The notes under the pieces are model-generated. The model saw only the letters and a list, made by a program, of their open reading frames with translations, made no database searches and was not told where the DNA came from. Positions 25,756 through 34,032 of a stretch of 64,000 nt of DNA are shown in pieces (position 1 is the first letter of the stretch; every line of letters starts with the position of its first letter). This DNA comes from Euzebyales bacterium (GTDB lineage Bacteria > Actinomycetota > Nitriliruptoria > Euzebyales > JAHELV01): positions 1-64,000 of the forward strand of contig DATHVN010000106.1 in the NCBI GenBank assembly GCA_035461305.1. Reading direction: 5' to 3'. Made by a program: the position numbers and the translations under genes.

Positions 25756-26643
25756 TCAGGTGGTGTCGGACAGGGTGGAAGGCCGGTGGGTGCCGCGGGC
25801 GGCGGCGACCAGCGTGCGGGTCGCCGCGGCCGGATCGTCGGCGATCATGAGGTGCTCGCCGACGAGCACCGCGTCAGCACCCGCCCTCCGGTAGGCGACG
25901 ACGTCGTCAGGGCCCGTGACACCGCTCTCGGCGACGACGACGACGCCGTGGGGCAGGCCCTCGAACAGCGCGGCGAAGCGCGACCTGTCCACCGACAGGC
26001 GTCGCAGGTCGCGCGCGTTGACGCCCACGACCGCCGGGCGCCCGTCGCCGACCTCGGCGATGACCTCGGCCGCACGGGCCACCTCGCCGGCGTCGTGGGC
26101 CTCGAGCAGCGCCTCCACCCCGGCGTCGGCAGCCGTGTGCACGAGGTCGACCAGGCGCGCCTGCTCGAGCGCTGCGACCAGCAGCAGCGCCGCGGCGGCA
26201 CCGGCCGCGCGGGCCTCGTACAGCTGATAGGGGTCGACGACGAAGTCCTTGCGCAGCACCGGCACCGACACGGCCGCAGCGACGACGGCAAGGTCCTCGA
26301 GGGTGCCATGGAAGTGCACGGGCTCGGTCAGCACACTGATCGCGGCGGCACCACCGTCGACGTAGGAGCGCGCCTGCGCGACGGCGTCCCGACCCGCGGC
26401 GATGACACCGCGCGACGGGCTCGCCCGCTTGACCTCGGCGACGATGCCGCCGCCGAGCGCGGCACCGAATGGCGGAGGCGGCGGGGTCGCGGCGGCGCGG
26501 TCGCGCAGCACGGCAATCGGCTCGGCGCGCGCGGACGTGGCGACCCGCTCGACGGCCTCGGCGCACACACGTGCCAGGAAGCCGGTCGTGTCGGTGTGCT
26601 CGTCTCCCGACGGTCCGGCGGACCTGCGGTCCGGAGTCGTCAC
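25756..26643 (-). CDS. trpC: Indole-3-glycerol phosphate synthase
   Basis: TIM-barrel enzyme closing the indole ring. Conserved [12 protein letters not shown] (catalytic Lys), [28 protein letters not shown] and VAESGV motifs are all present. 295 residues, including about 25 extra N-terminal residues. It is monofunctional: no TrpF domain is fused. The ATG at 26643 overlaps the upstream membrane-protein stop (ATGA). Confidence 0.95.
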   Translation of the reverse strand: MTTPDRRSAGPSGDEHTDTTGFLARVCAEAVERVATSARAEPIAVLRDRAAATPPPPPFGAALGGGIVAEVKRASPSRGVIAAGRDAVAQARSYVDGGAAAISVLTEPVHFHGTLEDLAVVAAAVSVPVLRKDFVVDPYQLYEARAAGAAAALLLVAALEQARLVDLVHTAADAGVEALLEAHDAGEVARAAEVIAEVGDGRPAVVGVNARDLRRLSVDRSRFAALFEGLPHGVVVVAESGVTGPDDVVAYRRAGADAVLVGEHLMIADDPAAATRTLVAAARGTHRPSTLSDTT

Positions 26644-27209
26644 GGATGCTCACCCTCGCCGTCGGTCGCGTCGGACTCGCCTGACGACGAAGGGTAGCTC
26701 GCGGGCTGACCGGGCACGTCACTGACGCTGGCCATCCGCCACTCGGCGTCCTGCGGTGCGACGTCGACGTCGTAGCGCGCCGGCAGGCGGCGCCCCGGAC
26801 GTCGGACGCCGGTCAGCCCGGCAGCCAGGACCGCCGCCGCGCCCACGATGGCGAGCCACGGTGCCGCGGTGCGGACGCCGTCCGACCCACGCACCGCCGT
26901 GATGCCCGACGCGGCGACCACGACGGCCGCGGCGCCCGTCACCACCAGCAGCAGCGACACGGTCCGCCGCACCGTGCCGCGCGTGGCCAGCAGGCCGACG
27001 CTGCACAACAGGCCGGCCAGCGCTGTCACGACGGTCAGCGGTGCGATCTCGACGCCGGGCGTGGCCCGCGTCCCAGCGACGGCGACGTCGCCGATCGAGC
27101 GCGCGACCGGCTGGTCGATCCACGAGGCCGCGGCCGCACCGAGCAGGACCAGCGAGCCGACGACGCCGAGGAACGGCCCGAGCGTCGCGGTGTCAGGGCG
27201 GCGTGCCAT
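26640..27209 (-). CDS. Trp biosynthesis-associated membrane protein (TIGR02234 type)
   Basis: 189 residues with four membrane segments (about 10-28, 50-68, 78-97 and 112-130) and a soluble C-tail. Between trpE and trpC, this is the position of the actinobacterial Trp_oprn_chp family (mycobacterial Rv1610). Function is unknown. It overlaps the trpE 3' end by 17 bases and trpC by 4. Confidence 0.85.
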   Translation of the reverse strand: MARRPDTATLGPFLGVVGSLVLLGAAAASWIDQPVARSIGDVAVAGTRATPGVEIAPLTVVTALAGLLCSVGLLATRGTVRRTVSLLLVVTGAAAVVVAASGITAVRGSDGVRTAAPWLAIVGAAAVLAAGLTGVRRPGRRLPARYDVDVAPQDAEWRMASVSDVPGQPASYPSSSGESDATDGEGEHP

Positions 27210-28746
27210 TCGGATCCCCGCCCGCCGGATCGCTCCGCTCGCCCTCACCCTCGCCGAACCGCTCGGCGGCACGGACCGCCGCCAGCAGCGCCATGGCCTT
27301 GTTGCGGCACTCCTCGTACTCGCGCGCCGGGTCGCTGTCGGCCACGATGCCCGCACCCGCCTGCACGAACGCCTGCCCGTCGCGCAGCAGCAGCGTACGG
27401 ATCGTGATGCACAGGTCCATGTCGCCGCTCAGTGACAGATAGCCGACGCCGCCGCCGTACGGACCCCGGCGGGTTGGCTCGAGGTCGTCGATGATCCCCA
27501 TCGCCCGAACCTTCGGCGCGCCGCTCAACGTGCCCGCCGGGAAGGTGGCCCGGACCAGGTCCACCGCAGAGACGTCGTCGCGGAGCGTGCCCGACACACC
27601 CGACCACAGGTGCATGATGTGGCTGTAGCGGGCGACCGACATGAACGGCTCGACGGCGACGCTGCCGATCTCCGAGACGCGCCCCAGGTCGTTGCGCGCA
27701 AGGTCGACCAGCATCACGTGTTCGGCGCGCTCCTTCTCGTCGGCGAGCAGCGACTTCTCGAGGTCCGCGTCCTGCGTCGGCGTGGCGCCGCGCGGGCGCG
27801 AGCCGGCGATCGGCCACGTCGCGGCGGTGCGGCCGGTCAGTTTGACCAGCGCCTCCGGCGACGAGCCGACGACCTGCTGGTCGCCCCAGTCGAGCAGGTA
27901 CATGTATGGCGACGGGTTGATGACGCGCAGGACCCGGTAGATCGCCTCGGCGCCGGCCCCCGTGTCGAGGCGGAAGCGCAGCGACGGCACGATCTGGAAC
28001 GCATCGCCCGCGGAGATGTGCTCCTTGGCGACGCGCACCGACTGCTCGTAGTCGGCACGTGTCATGTTCGCCGTCGCGTCGTCGACGGTGACCGCCTCCG
28101 GCGGGGCGACGGGGTGCACCGCGAGCGGCGCGTCGAGGCGTGCGACCATCTCCTCGGACTCCGCGACCGCCCGGTCGTACTGCGCCGCCGGGTCGTCGCC
28201 GACCAGCACGTTCGTGACGACGATCAGGCGCTGCCGCAGGTGGTCGAACGCCACCATCCGGCCGGGCAGGTCGAGCCGGACGTCGTCGAAGCGCAGGTCG
28301 TCGGTCCCCGATGCGGGGATGTCCTCGATCCAGCGGACGACGTCGTAGCCCAGGTAGCCCACGAGGCCGGCGAACAGCGGCGGCAGGCCGTCGACGCCGC
28401 GCGGCGCCGCGAGCGTACACAGCACCGCGTCAACGGTCACGAGTGGATCGCCGGTCGCCGCAGCGCCACGCACCTCGTCGGGCACGTCACCCGTCACGAC
28501 GACCTGGCCGTCGCGTGCGCGGAGCGACAGGATCGGATCGAGCCCGATGAACGAGTAGCGGCCCCACCGCGCGCCGTGCTCGACCGACTCGAGGAGGAAC
28601 GTGGGGCCCTCGCCTTCCTGCAGCCGCGCGTAGACGCCCAGCGGCGTATAGAGGTCGGCGAGCACCTCGCGCCAGACCGGTACCACGCCCGAGCCGGCCG
28701 CCAGGGCCAGGAACTCGTCGCGGGTGGGCCGGTACAGCTCAGGCAT
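27193..28746 (-). CDS. trpE: Anthranilate synthase component I
   Basis: Converts chorismate to anthranilate with ammonia from a glutaminase subunit (trpG, not in window). 517 residues. The N-terminal LLESVEHGARWGRYSFIG carries the tryptophan-feedback LLES site. The C-terminal chorismate-binding domain has IAGSRPRGATPTQD, ERAEHVMLVDLARND and GTLSGAPKVRAM. The start at 28746 is set by GGAGGAG upstream. It overlaps the hisI end by 8 bases, so trp genes are read on from his genes. Confidence 0.96.
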   Translation of the reverse strand: MPELYRPTRDEFLALAAGSGVVPVWREVLADLYTPLGVYARLQEGEGPTFLLESVEHGARWGRYSFIGLDPILSLRARDGQVVVTGDVPDEVRGAAATGDPLVTVDAVLCTLAAPRGVDGLPPLFAGLVGYLGYDVVRWIEDIPASGTDDLRFDDVRLDLPGRMVAFDHLRQRLIVVTNVLVGDDPAAQYDRAVAESEEMVARLDAPLAVHPVAPPEAVTVDDATANMTRADYEQSVRVAKEHISAGDAFQIVPSLRFRLDTGAGAEAIYRVLRVINPSPYMYLLDWGDQQVVGSSPEALVKLTGRTAATWPIAGSRPRGATPTQDADLEKSLLADEKERAEHVMLVDLARNDLGRVSEIGSVAVEPFMSVARYSHIMHLWSGVSGTLRDDVSAVDLVRATFPAGTLSGAPKVRAMGIIDDLEPTRRGPYGGGVGYLSLSGDMDLCITIRTLLLRDGQAFVQAGAGIVADSDPAREYEECRNKAMALLAAVRAAERFGEGEGERSDPAGGDPNGTPP

Positions 28747-29116
28747 CGTCGGTCTCCTCCAGGTCCCCACCCACCGGCCCGCTGACGATCGCCCTCACCC
28801 GTAGGTGGTGGTGGAAGCACGTGCGGGCGCCGGTGTGGCAGGCCCCGGTGCCCTGCTGGTCCACAGCGACGAGCAGCACGTCAGCGTCGCAGTCCGCCGT
28901 GATCGACACGATCTTCTGTGTGTTGCCACTGGTCGCGCCCTTGTGCCACCGCTCAGCGCGACTGCGCGACCAGAACACCGTCTCGCCGAGCTCCAGCGAC
29001 TCGCGGACCGTCGCGGCGGACATCCACGCCAGCATCAGGACCTCGCCGGTGTCGTGCTGCTGCACGACCGCCGGGATGAGGCCCTGCTCGTCGTACCGGA
29101 GTCGTGAGACGTCCAT
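28739..29116 (-). CDS. hisI: Phosphoribosyl-AMP cyclohydrolase
   Basis: Third histidine step; zinc hydrolase of 125 residues without the HisE fusion. The metal sites are seen in [15 protein letters not shown] and in the C-terminal GACHTG...CF pattern. [17 protein letters not shown] is the substrate segment. hisE and hisG are absent here. Confidence 0.94.
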   Translation of the reverse strand: MDVSRLRYDEQGLIPAVVQQHDTGEVLMLAWMSAATVRESLELGETVFWSRSRAERWHKGATSGNTQKIVSITADCDADVLLVAVDQQGTGACHTGARTCFHHHLRVRAIVSGPVGGDLEETDDA

Positions 29117-29144
29117 ACCGAGCGCAACGCTACCAGCGCAGGTG

Positions 29145-29909
29145 TCAGCGGCGGAGGCGGACGGGGAGGCCTGCCGCCGCCATCGCGCGCTTGACGTCGT
29201 CGATGCGCAGCTCGCCGAAGTGGAAGATGCTGGCCGCGAGCACGGCCGACGCTCCGCCCTTCGTGACGGCGTCGGCCATGTGCCCGGCAGTCCCCGCACC
29301 ACCCGAGGCCACGACGGGGACCGTGACCGCACCGGTCACGGCGGCCAGCAGATCCAGGTCGAAGCCCTGCTTCGTGCCGTCGCGGTCCATCGACGTCAAC
29401 AGGATCTCCCCAGCTCCCAGGCGGGCGGCCTCTGTCGCCCACGCCACGGCGTCCAGGTCGACCGGACGCCGGCCGCCATGGGTGGTGACCTCCCAGCCAC
29501 CGTCGCGGCGGCGGGCGTCGACCGCCAGCACCACGCACTGCGAGCCGAAGGCGGCGGCAGCCTCGGCGACCAGTGCCGGCCGGGCGATCGCCGCCGTGTT
29601 GAACGCGACCTTGTCGGCGCCGGCCAGCAGCAGGCGGCGTGCGTCGTCGACGCTGCGCACCCCACCGCCGACGGTCAGCGGGATGAACACCTGGTCAGCC
29701 GTGGCCCGCACCACGTCGTAGATGGTGTCGCGCGCGTCCGACGACGCCGTGATGTCGAGGAAGACCAGCTCGTCGGCGCCCTCGGCGTCGTAGGTCGCGG
29801 CCAGCTCGACAGGGTCCCCCGCGTCACGCAGGTCCACGAAGTTGATGCCCTTGACGACCCGCCCGGCGGTGACGTCGAGGCAGGGGATGACGCGGACCGC
29901 CAGCGTCAT
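29145..29909 (-). CDS. hisF: Imidazole glycerol phosphate synthase, cyclase subunit
   Basis: TIM barrel of 254 residues that pairs with HisH. Catalytic Asp11 lies in [15 protein letters not shown]; the second Asp is in the VLAVDARR segment. Phosphate loops VGGGVRS and SGGAGT are present. The ATG at 29909 overlaps the hisA stop (ATGA). Confidence 0.96.
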   Translation of the reverse strand: MTLAVRVIPCLDVTAGRVVKGINFVDLRDAGDPVELAATYDAEGADELVFLDITASSDARDTIYDVVRATADQVFIPLTVGGGVRSVDDARRLLLAGADKVAFNTAAIARPALVAEAAAAFGSQCVVLAVDARRRDGGWEVTTHGGRRPVDLDAVAWATEAARLGAGEILLTSMDRDGTKQGFDLDLLAAVTGAVTVPVVASGGAGTAGHMADAVTKGGASAVLAASIFHFGELRIDDVKRAMAAAGLPVRLRR

Positions 29910-30640
29910 GCCGGGTCCTCCACGAGGGCGAGCGCGTCGGCCACCGAGAAGCGGCCGGCGTACAGCGCCTTGCCGACGATCGCCTCGTCGACCCGGGGAT
30001 GCACCGCACGCAGCCGTTCGAGGTCGTCGAGCGAGCTCACGCCGCCGCTGGCCGTGACGTGCGCGGTGGTCCGGTCGGCGACCACGCCGAGGCGCTCGAG
30101 GTTGGGCCCACCCAGCATCCCGTCGCGGGCGATGTCGGTGAACACGAAGCGGGGCACGCCCAGGTCCGTCAACCGGTCGAGCGCGGACCACAGGTCGCCG
30201 CCCTCCTCGGTCCACCCGCGCGCCCGCAACGTCGTGCCGTCGGCGTCCAGGCCGACGACAACGCGCTCGCCGAACTCGTCGAGCGCCGTGGCGACGAAGG
30301 TGGGATCCTCCAGTGCCATCGTGCCGATGACCACCCGCGCTGCGCCATAGCCGATCGACCGCCGGATGTCCTCGAGGGTGCGGATGCCGCCGGACGCCTG
30401 CACCTGCGCTCCAGTCGCTTCACAGATGTCGGCGATCAGGTGGCGGTTGCGCGGGTCGCCTTCGAACGCCGCGTCGAGGTCGACGACGTGCAGCCAGTCG
30501 GAGCCCTGGTCGACCCAGCGCCGCGCCGCGGACACGGGGTCGTCGTCGTAGACGGTCTGTGCGTCAGCGCGCCCCTGGACGAGCCGGACGGCACGGCCAT
30601 CGCGGATGTCGACCGCCGGCAGCAGCCGCAGCCCACTCAT
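29906..30640 (-). CDS. priA: HisA, probably bifunctional PriA (HisA/TrpF)
   Basis: Isomerises ProFAR in the histidine pathway. 244 residues. Acid/base residues Asp11 (LPAVDIRDG) and Asp169 ([10 protein letters not shown]) are present. The [12 protein letters not shown] segment supplies Arg141 and Trp143, matching the Arg-x-Trp pair that mycobacterial PriA uses to accept both the his and trp substrates. No trpF occurs among the trp genes, consistent with dual function, though a trpF elsewhere is not excluded. Translation starts at the last ATGA of the 38-bp repeat array. Confidence 0.9.
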   Translation of the reverse strand: MSGLRLLPAVDIRDGRAVRLVQGRADAQTVYDDDPVSAARRWVDQGSDWLHVVDLDAAFEGDPRNRHLIADICEATGAQVQASGGIRTLEDIRRSIGYGAARVVIGTMALEDPTFVATALDEFGERVVVGLDADGTTLRARGWTEEGGDLWSALDRLTDLGVPRFVFTDIARDGMLGGPNLERLGVVADRTTAHVTASGGVSSLDDLERLRAVHPRVDEAIVGKALYAGRFSVADALALVEDPA

Positions 30641-30865
30641 GACGTGTGCCCACCGCCGGCGCTGCATGAGGCACTCATGACGTGTGCCCACCGCCGACGC
30701 TGCATGAGGCCCTCATGACGTGTGCCCACCGCCCACGCTGCATGAGGCCCTCATGACGTGTGCCCACCGCCCACGCGCTGCACGAGGCACTCATGACGTG
30801 TGCCCACCGCCGACGCTGCACGAGGCCCTCATGACGTGTGCCCACCGCCCACGCGCCGTGAGGCA
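30636..30865 (-). repeat. 38-bp tandem array built from the hisH stop/hisA start junction
   Basis: Six head-to-tail units start at 30636, 30674, 30712, 30750, 30790 and 30828. Five steps are 38 bases and one is 40-compatible: the unit at 30750 has 2 extra bases. On the minus strand each unit holds GGTGGGCACACGTCATGA, which is a ribosome-site-like GGTGGG and an ATGA stop/start. The first unit is the true end of hisH and the last ends at the hisA start. Adjacent units also form CATGAG/CTCATG hairpins. Confidence 0.93.
30637..30832 (-). other. Chain of overlapping mini-reading-frames between hisH and hisA
   Basis: Each 38-base step is exactly a 13-codon frame plus stop (42 bases) minus the 4-base ATGA overlap. 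Frames are 30791-30832, 30713-30754, 30675-30716 and 30637-30678. They encode MRASCSVGGGHTS-like peptides, copies of the hisH C-terminus. The 40-base unit shifts one frame, giving a 39-codon read (30675-30794). Ribosomes could step from hisH to hisA through the chain. Expression is not proven. Confidence 0.6.
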
Positions 30866-31548
30866 CGCACCGAGGTGACCTCGGCGCCGGCGCGGCCGTC
30901 GGCCACCGCTGCGACCAGGTCGTGCAGCATCCGCGCGCCGACGTCCGACGACTTCTCCGGGTGGAACTGCAGCCCAAGTGCCGGCCCCGTGCGAACCACA
31001 CACGGGAACCCGGGGCCGTAGTCGCAAACGGCGACCACATGGGCGTCGTCGGCAGGGTCGGCGTAGTAGCTGTGGGTGAAGTAGCATCGCCGGCCGTCGA
31101 GGCCCGCGACGGCCGGGTCGTCGCGGACGACCCGCACGACGTCCCAGCCCATGTGCGGCACGACGACATCGCCCGGCAGCCGCCGGACGTGGCCGGGCAG
31201 CATGGCGAGCCCCTCAGCCCCGGGGTCCTCGTCGCTGCCCGCATAGAGGATCTGCATGCCGACGCAGATGCCCAGCAGCGGGCGCCCCTCGGCGAGCCGC
31301 CGCCGCACCAGGTCCTCGAATCCGGCCTCGCGGAAGTGGCGGACGCACTGGCCGAAGTGGCCCACGCCTGGCACGACCAGCAGGTCGGCCGCTGCGGCCT
31401 CGTCGCCGTCCCCGGTGATGAACGCCTGCGCACCGGCACGCAGCAGCGCCCGCTGTGCCGACCGCACGTTGCCGGCCTCGTAGTTGAGGACCGCGGCGGT
31501 GACCACGGTCCGGTCATGTGACCTACCGTTGGCGCTGCTTGAGGTCAC
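30829..31548 (-). CDS. hisH: Imidazole glycerol phosphate synthase, glutaminase subunit
   Basis: Supplies ammonia to HisF. 239 residues with the class I amidotransferase nucleophile Cys95 (LLGICVGMQILY) and the His-Glu pair in LQFHPEKSS. The GTG at 31548 overlaps the hisB stop; a second GTG about 15 codons later (before TAAVLNYEAGN) is an alternative start with better family agreement. The C-terminal RASRRVGGGHTS lies inside the first repeat unit and is the source of the repeated peptide. Confidence 0.94.
   Translation of the reverse strand: MTSSSANGRSHDRTVVTAAVLNYEAGNVRSAQRALLRAGAQAFITGDGDEAAAADLLVVPGVGHFGQCVRHFREAGFEDLVRRRLAEGRPLLGICVGMQILYAGSDEDPGAEGLAMLPGHVRRLPGDVVVPHMGWDVVRVVRDDPAVAGLDGRRCYFTHSYYADPADDAHVVAVCDYGPGFPCVVRTGPALGLQFHPEKSSDVGARMLHDLVAAVADGRAGAEVTSVRASRRVGGGHTS
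31512..31547 (-). repeat. Diverged copy of the his repeat at the hisB/hisH junction
   Basis: The hisH start region (TGACCTCAAGCAGCGCCAAC then GGTAGG) matches the his repeat units (TCATGCAGCGCCGGCGGTGGG) at most positions. It also matches the polA upstream element (ATGACCTCATGCAGCG). It may be the ancestral or an independent copy of the element. Confidence 0.45.
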
Positions 31549-32126
31549 AGCACCCCCTTCGTCGACGGCACGCCGGCCCCGGTCACGGCGGCGGCCCGGC
31601 GCAACGCGACGGCGACCGCCTTGAACACCGCCTCCTGGATGTGGTGGCTGTTGTCACCCGCGAGCTTCGTGACGTGCAGCGTGATCCGCGCATGGGCGAC
31701 CAGCGCCTCGAAGAAGTGCCTGGTCAGCGACGTCTCGTAGGTGCCGATCAGCTCGACCGGCGTCGTGGCCTCGTAGACGAGGTACGGACGTCCCGACAGG
31801 TCGACCGCGACGCGGACGAGCGCCTCGTCGATCGGGACGATCGCGTCGCCGAACCGCTCGATGCCGGCCTTGTCGCCCAGCGCCTCGGCGATGGCCACGC
31901 CGAGCGCGATGCCGGCGTCCTCGACGGTGTGGTGCGCGTCGACCTCGAGGTCGCCCTCCGCCGTGACGTCCAGGTCGAACCGGCCGTGCCGGCCGAGCTG
32001 GGCGAGCATGTGGTCGAAGAACGGCACGCCTGTCCGCACGGTCGTGGCGCCGGTACCATTGAGGTCGAGGTCCACCTGGACGTCGGTCTCACCGGTCTTG
32101 CGGTTGATGGATGCGGTGCGGCTCAC
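31545..32126 (-). CDS. hisB: Imidazoleglycerol-phosphate dehydratase
   Basis: Manganese enzyme of 193 residues, monofunctional. The metal-binding repeats FFDHML, DAHHTVEDAGIALG and GDNSHHIQEAVFKA are all present. GTG start at 32126, preceded by AAGGA. First gene of the his-trp transcript on this strand, because the DUF4230 gene on the other strand separates it from hisC. Its promoter must lie in 32127-32191 or beyond. Confidence 0.95.
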   Translation of the reverse strand: MSRTASINRKTGETDVQVDLDLNGTGATTVRTGVPFFDHMLAQLGRHGRFDLDVTAEGDLEVDAHHTVEDAGIALGVAIAEALGDKAGIERFGDAIVPIDEALVRVAVDLSGRPYLVYEATTPVELIGTYETSLTRHFFEALVAHARITLHVTKLAGDNSHHIQEAVFKAVAVALRRAAAVTGAGVPSTKGVL

Positions 32127-32191
32127 GGTCAGCAGTCCTTACCGTCGATGTCGTCGACAGCGTAGGCGAAACGGGGGGCGGTGCAGTAGCC

Positions 32192-32893
32192 ATGAGCGTG
32201 GACACCGAGTGGACGCGCCCGGAGCGGAAACAACCGATCGGCGCGCGACCGGCGCCGCGGCGTGGTGGGCTCGGACGGTGGCTGCTCATGACCGGCGTGG
32301 TGATGCTCAGCGTCGTGCTGTTCGCGCTGCTGCTGCTCGGGCGGCTCGTGTCCGGCTTCGACCCGTTCGACCGCACGACGGTGGACCGGACCCAACCCGC
32401 GGTGCTGCTCGCCCTGCAGGACCTCGCGCAGTACCACGCCGCGACCGGTGAGTTCCAGGTGATCGTCGACACCGAGGACACGGTGCGCAACCTGCCGCGC
32501 CAGATCGCCGGCGAGCGCACGTTGTTCGTCGCGATGGGCACCGTCGACGCGGCGGTGGACTTCTCGGACCTCGACGAGCAGGCCGTGACGGTCGACGAGG
32601 CGCGCCGGCGGGCCGCGATCCGCCTGCCCGGCGCCGAGCTGACCGAGGCGACCGTGGACCCGGACCGCAGCTACGTGTTCAGCAGGGAGCGCGGGCTGCT
32701 GGACCGCCTGGCGGGGCTGTTCACCGACACACCGACCAACGATCAGCCGCTGTACCAGATCGCCGAGCGCCGGCTGGAGCGTGCCGCGCAGGACAGCGGC
32801 CTGGTCGACCTGGCCAACCGCAACACCGAGGCGATGCTGCGCAGCCTGCTGAGGTCGCTCGGCTTCACCGACGTGACGGTCACGTTCGACTGA
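32192..32893 (+). CDS. DUF4230-family membrane-anchored protein
   Basis: 233 residues. Basic N-terminal cytoplasmic part, one membrane helix (about 35-55), and an extracytoplasmic domain with the family pattern LLALQDLAQYHAATGEFQV, AGERTLFVAMGTVDA and VDPDRSYVF, ending in a helix-rich part (ERRLERAAQ, LLRSLGF). Function unknown. It lies on the strand opposite to and between hisC and hisB, splitting the histidine genes. ATG at 32192 chosen because the family alignment starts just after it. Confidence 0.85.
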   Translation: MSVDTEWTRPERKQPIGARPAPRRGGLGRWLLMTGVVMLSVVLFALLLLGRLVSGFDPFDRTTVDRTQPAVLLALQDLAQYHAATGEFQVIVDTEDTVRNLPRQIAGERTLFVAMGTVDAAVDFSDLDEQAVTVDEARRRAAIRLPGAELTEATVDPDRSYVFSRERGLLDRLAGLFTDTPTNDQPLYQIAERRLERAAQDSGLVDLANRNTEAMLRSLLRSLGFTDVTVTFD

Positions 32894-32955
32894 CCCTCCG
32901 GGGTCCCGACCACGCTCGACGGCTGCGTCGCTGGGCTCGCAGGTCCGTCGCGACG

Positions 32956-34032
32956 TCAGCGCAGGTCGCGCAACGCGGTCAGCAGCGCCTCGTGCTCGGC
33001 GCGCGTGCCGACGGTGATCCGCACGCAGTTGGCCAGTCCGGGCACCGACGAGAAGTCACGTACCAGCACGTCGCGCGCGAGCAGCCGCTCGAACAACGAC
33101 CTCTCCGTGCCGCGAACCAGGACGAAGTTGCCGTGCGAGGGATGCGGGGTCAGCCCAGGGAGGGCGGCGAGCTGCCCGGTCAGCCACGCGCGCTCGGCGA
33201 CGATCTCGGCGATGTGCGCGGTCATCGCCTCTTCGAGGTCGAGCGCGACCAGCCCGGCCACCTGTGTGATGGCGTCGAGGTGGTAGGGCAGCCGCACCTT
33301 GCGCACGTCGTCGATCACCCAGTCCGGCGCCAGCAGGTACCCCAGCCGCAGACCCGCCAGCCGCCACGCCTTGGAGAACGTGCGGCACACGACCAGGCGG
33401 TCGAGCTCGTCGAGCAGGGCCACGGCGCTCGCACCATCGGCCGCGAACTCGATGTAGGCTTCGTCGACGACGACCAGCGCCTCGCTGGCGTCGTGCAGTG
33501 CCCGGACGACGTCATGTGACACCAGCGTCCCGGCGGGATTGTGGGGACTGGCGACGCAGATCAGATGGGCGCCCGACCGCTTCGCGGCCTCGGTCGCGGT
33601 GACGGTGTCCAACGTGAACCGGTCGTCGAGCGGCACCTCGGCGACCTCCGTCGACGCCGCGCGGGCGATCAGCGGGTGCGCCGAGTAGCCGGGCGACGCC
33701 AGCAGCAGGCGTCGGCCGGGCCCCCCGTAGGCCTGGAACAGCTGCAGCAGGATCTCGTTGGAGCCCGCGGCTGCCCACATCTGCGCGGGCGGCACGCAGA
33801 ACCGCGCCGCGAGCGCGGCACGCAGGTCGGCGACCGTGCGGTCGGGGTAGCGCTGCAGCTGGAGGCCGTGCAGCCTGCGGGCGAGCTCGTCGAAGAACGC
33901 GGGCGGCGGTGGGTAGGGCGTCTCATTGGTGTTCAGGCGCACGGCGACGTCCATCTGCGGTGCGCCGTACGGCGTGACGCCGATGAGGTCGTCGCGGACA
34001 GGGACGCGTCCGACGACTCCGCCGTCAGCCAT
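32956..34032 (-). CDS. hisC: Histidinol-phosphate aminotransferase
   Basis: PLP fold-type I aminotransferase of 358 residues. LNTNETPYPPPP (substrate), AGSNEILLQL, SPHNPAGT, DEAYIEF and the PLP lysine in CRTFSKAWRLAGLRLGY (about residue 220) are present. The ATG at 34032 overlaps the hisD end by eight bases; an upstream ATG at 34044 is possible. Confidence 0.94.
   Translation of the reverse strand: MADGGVVGRVPVRDDLIGVTPYGAPQMDVAVRLNTNETPYPPPPAFFDELARRLHGLQLQRYPDRTVADLRAALAARFCVPPAQMWAAAGSNEILLQLFQAYGGPGRRLLLASPGYSAHPLIARAASTEVAEVPLDDRFTLDTVTATEAAKRSGAHLICVASPHNPAGTLVSHDVVRALHDASEALVVVDEAYIEFAADGASAVALLDELDRLVVCRTFSKAWRLAGLRLGYLLAPDWVIDDVRKVRLPYHLDAITQVAGLVALDLEEAMTAHIAEIVAERAWLTGQLAALPGLTPHPSHGNFVLVRGTERSLFERLLARDVLVRDFSSVPGLANCVRITVGTRAEHEALLTALRDLR

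Noticed and set aside
30636-30865. CRISPR array
   Set aside because: Units are contiguous with no spacers and contain coding sequence of hisH; it is a tandem repeat, not CRISPR.
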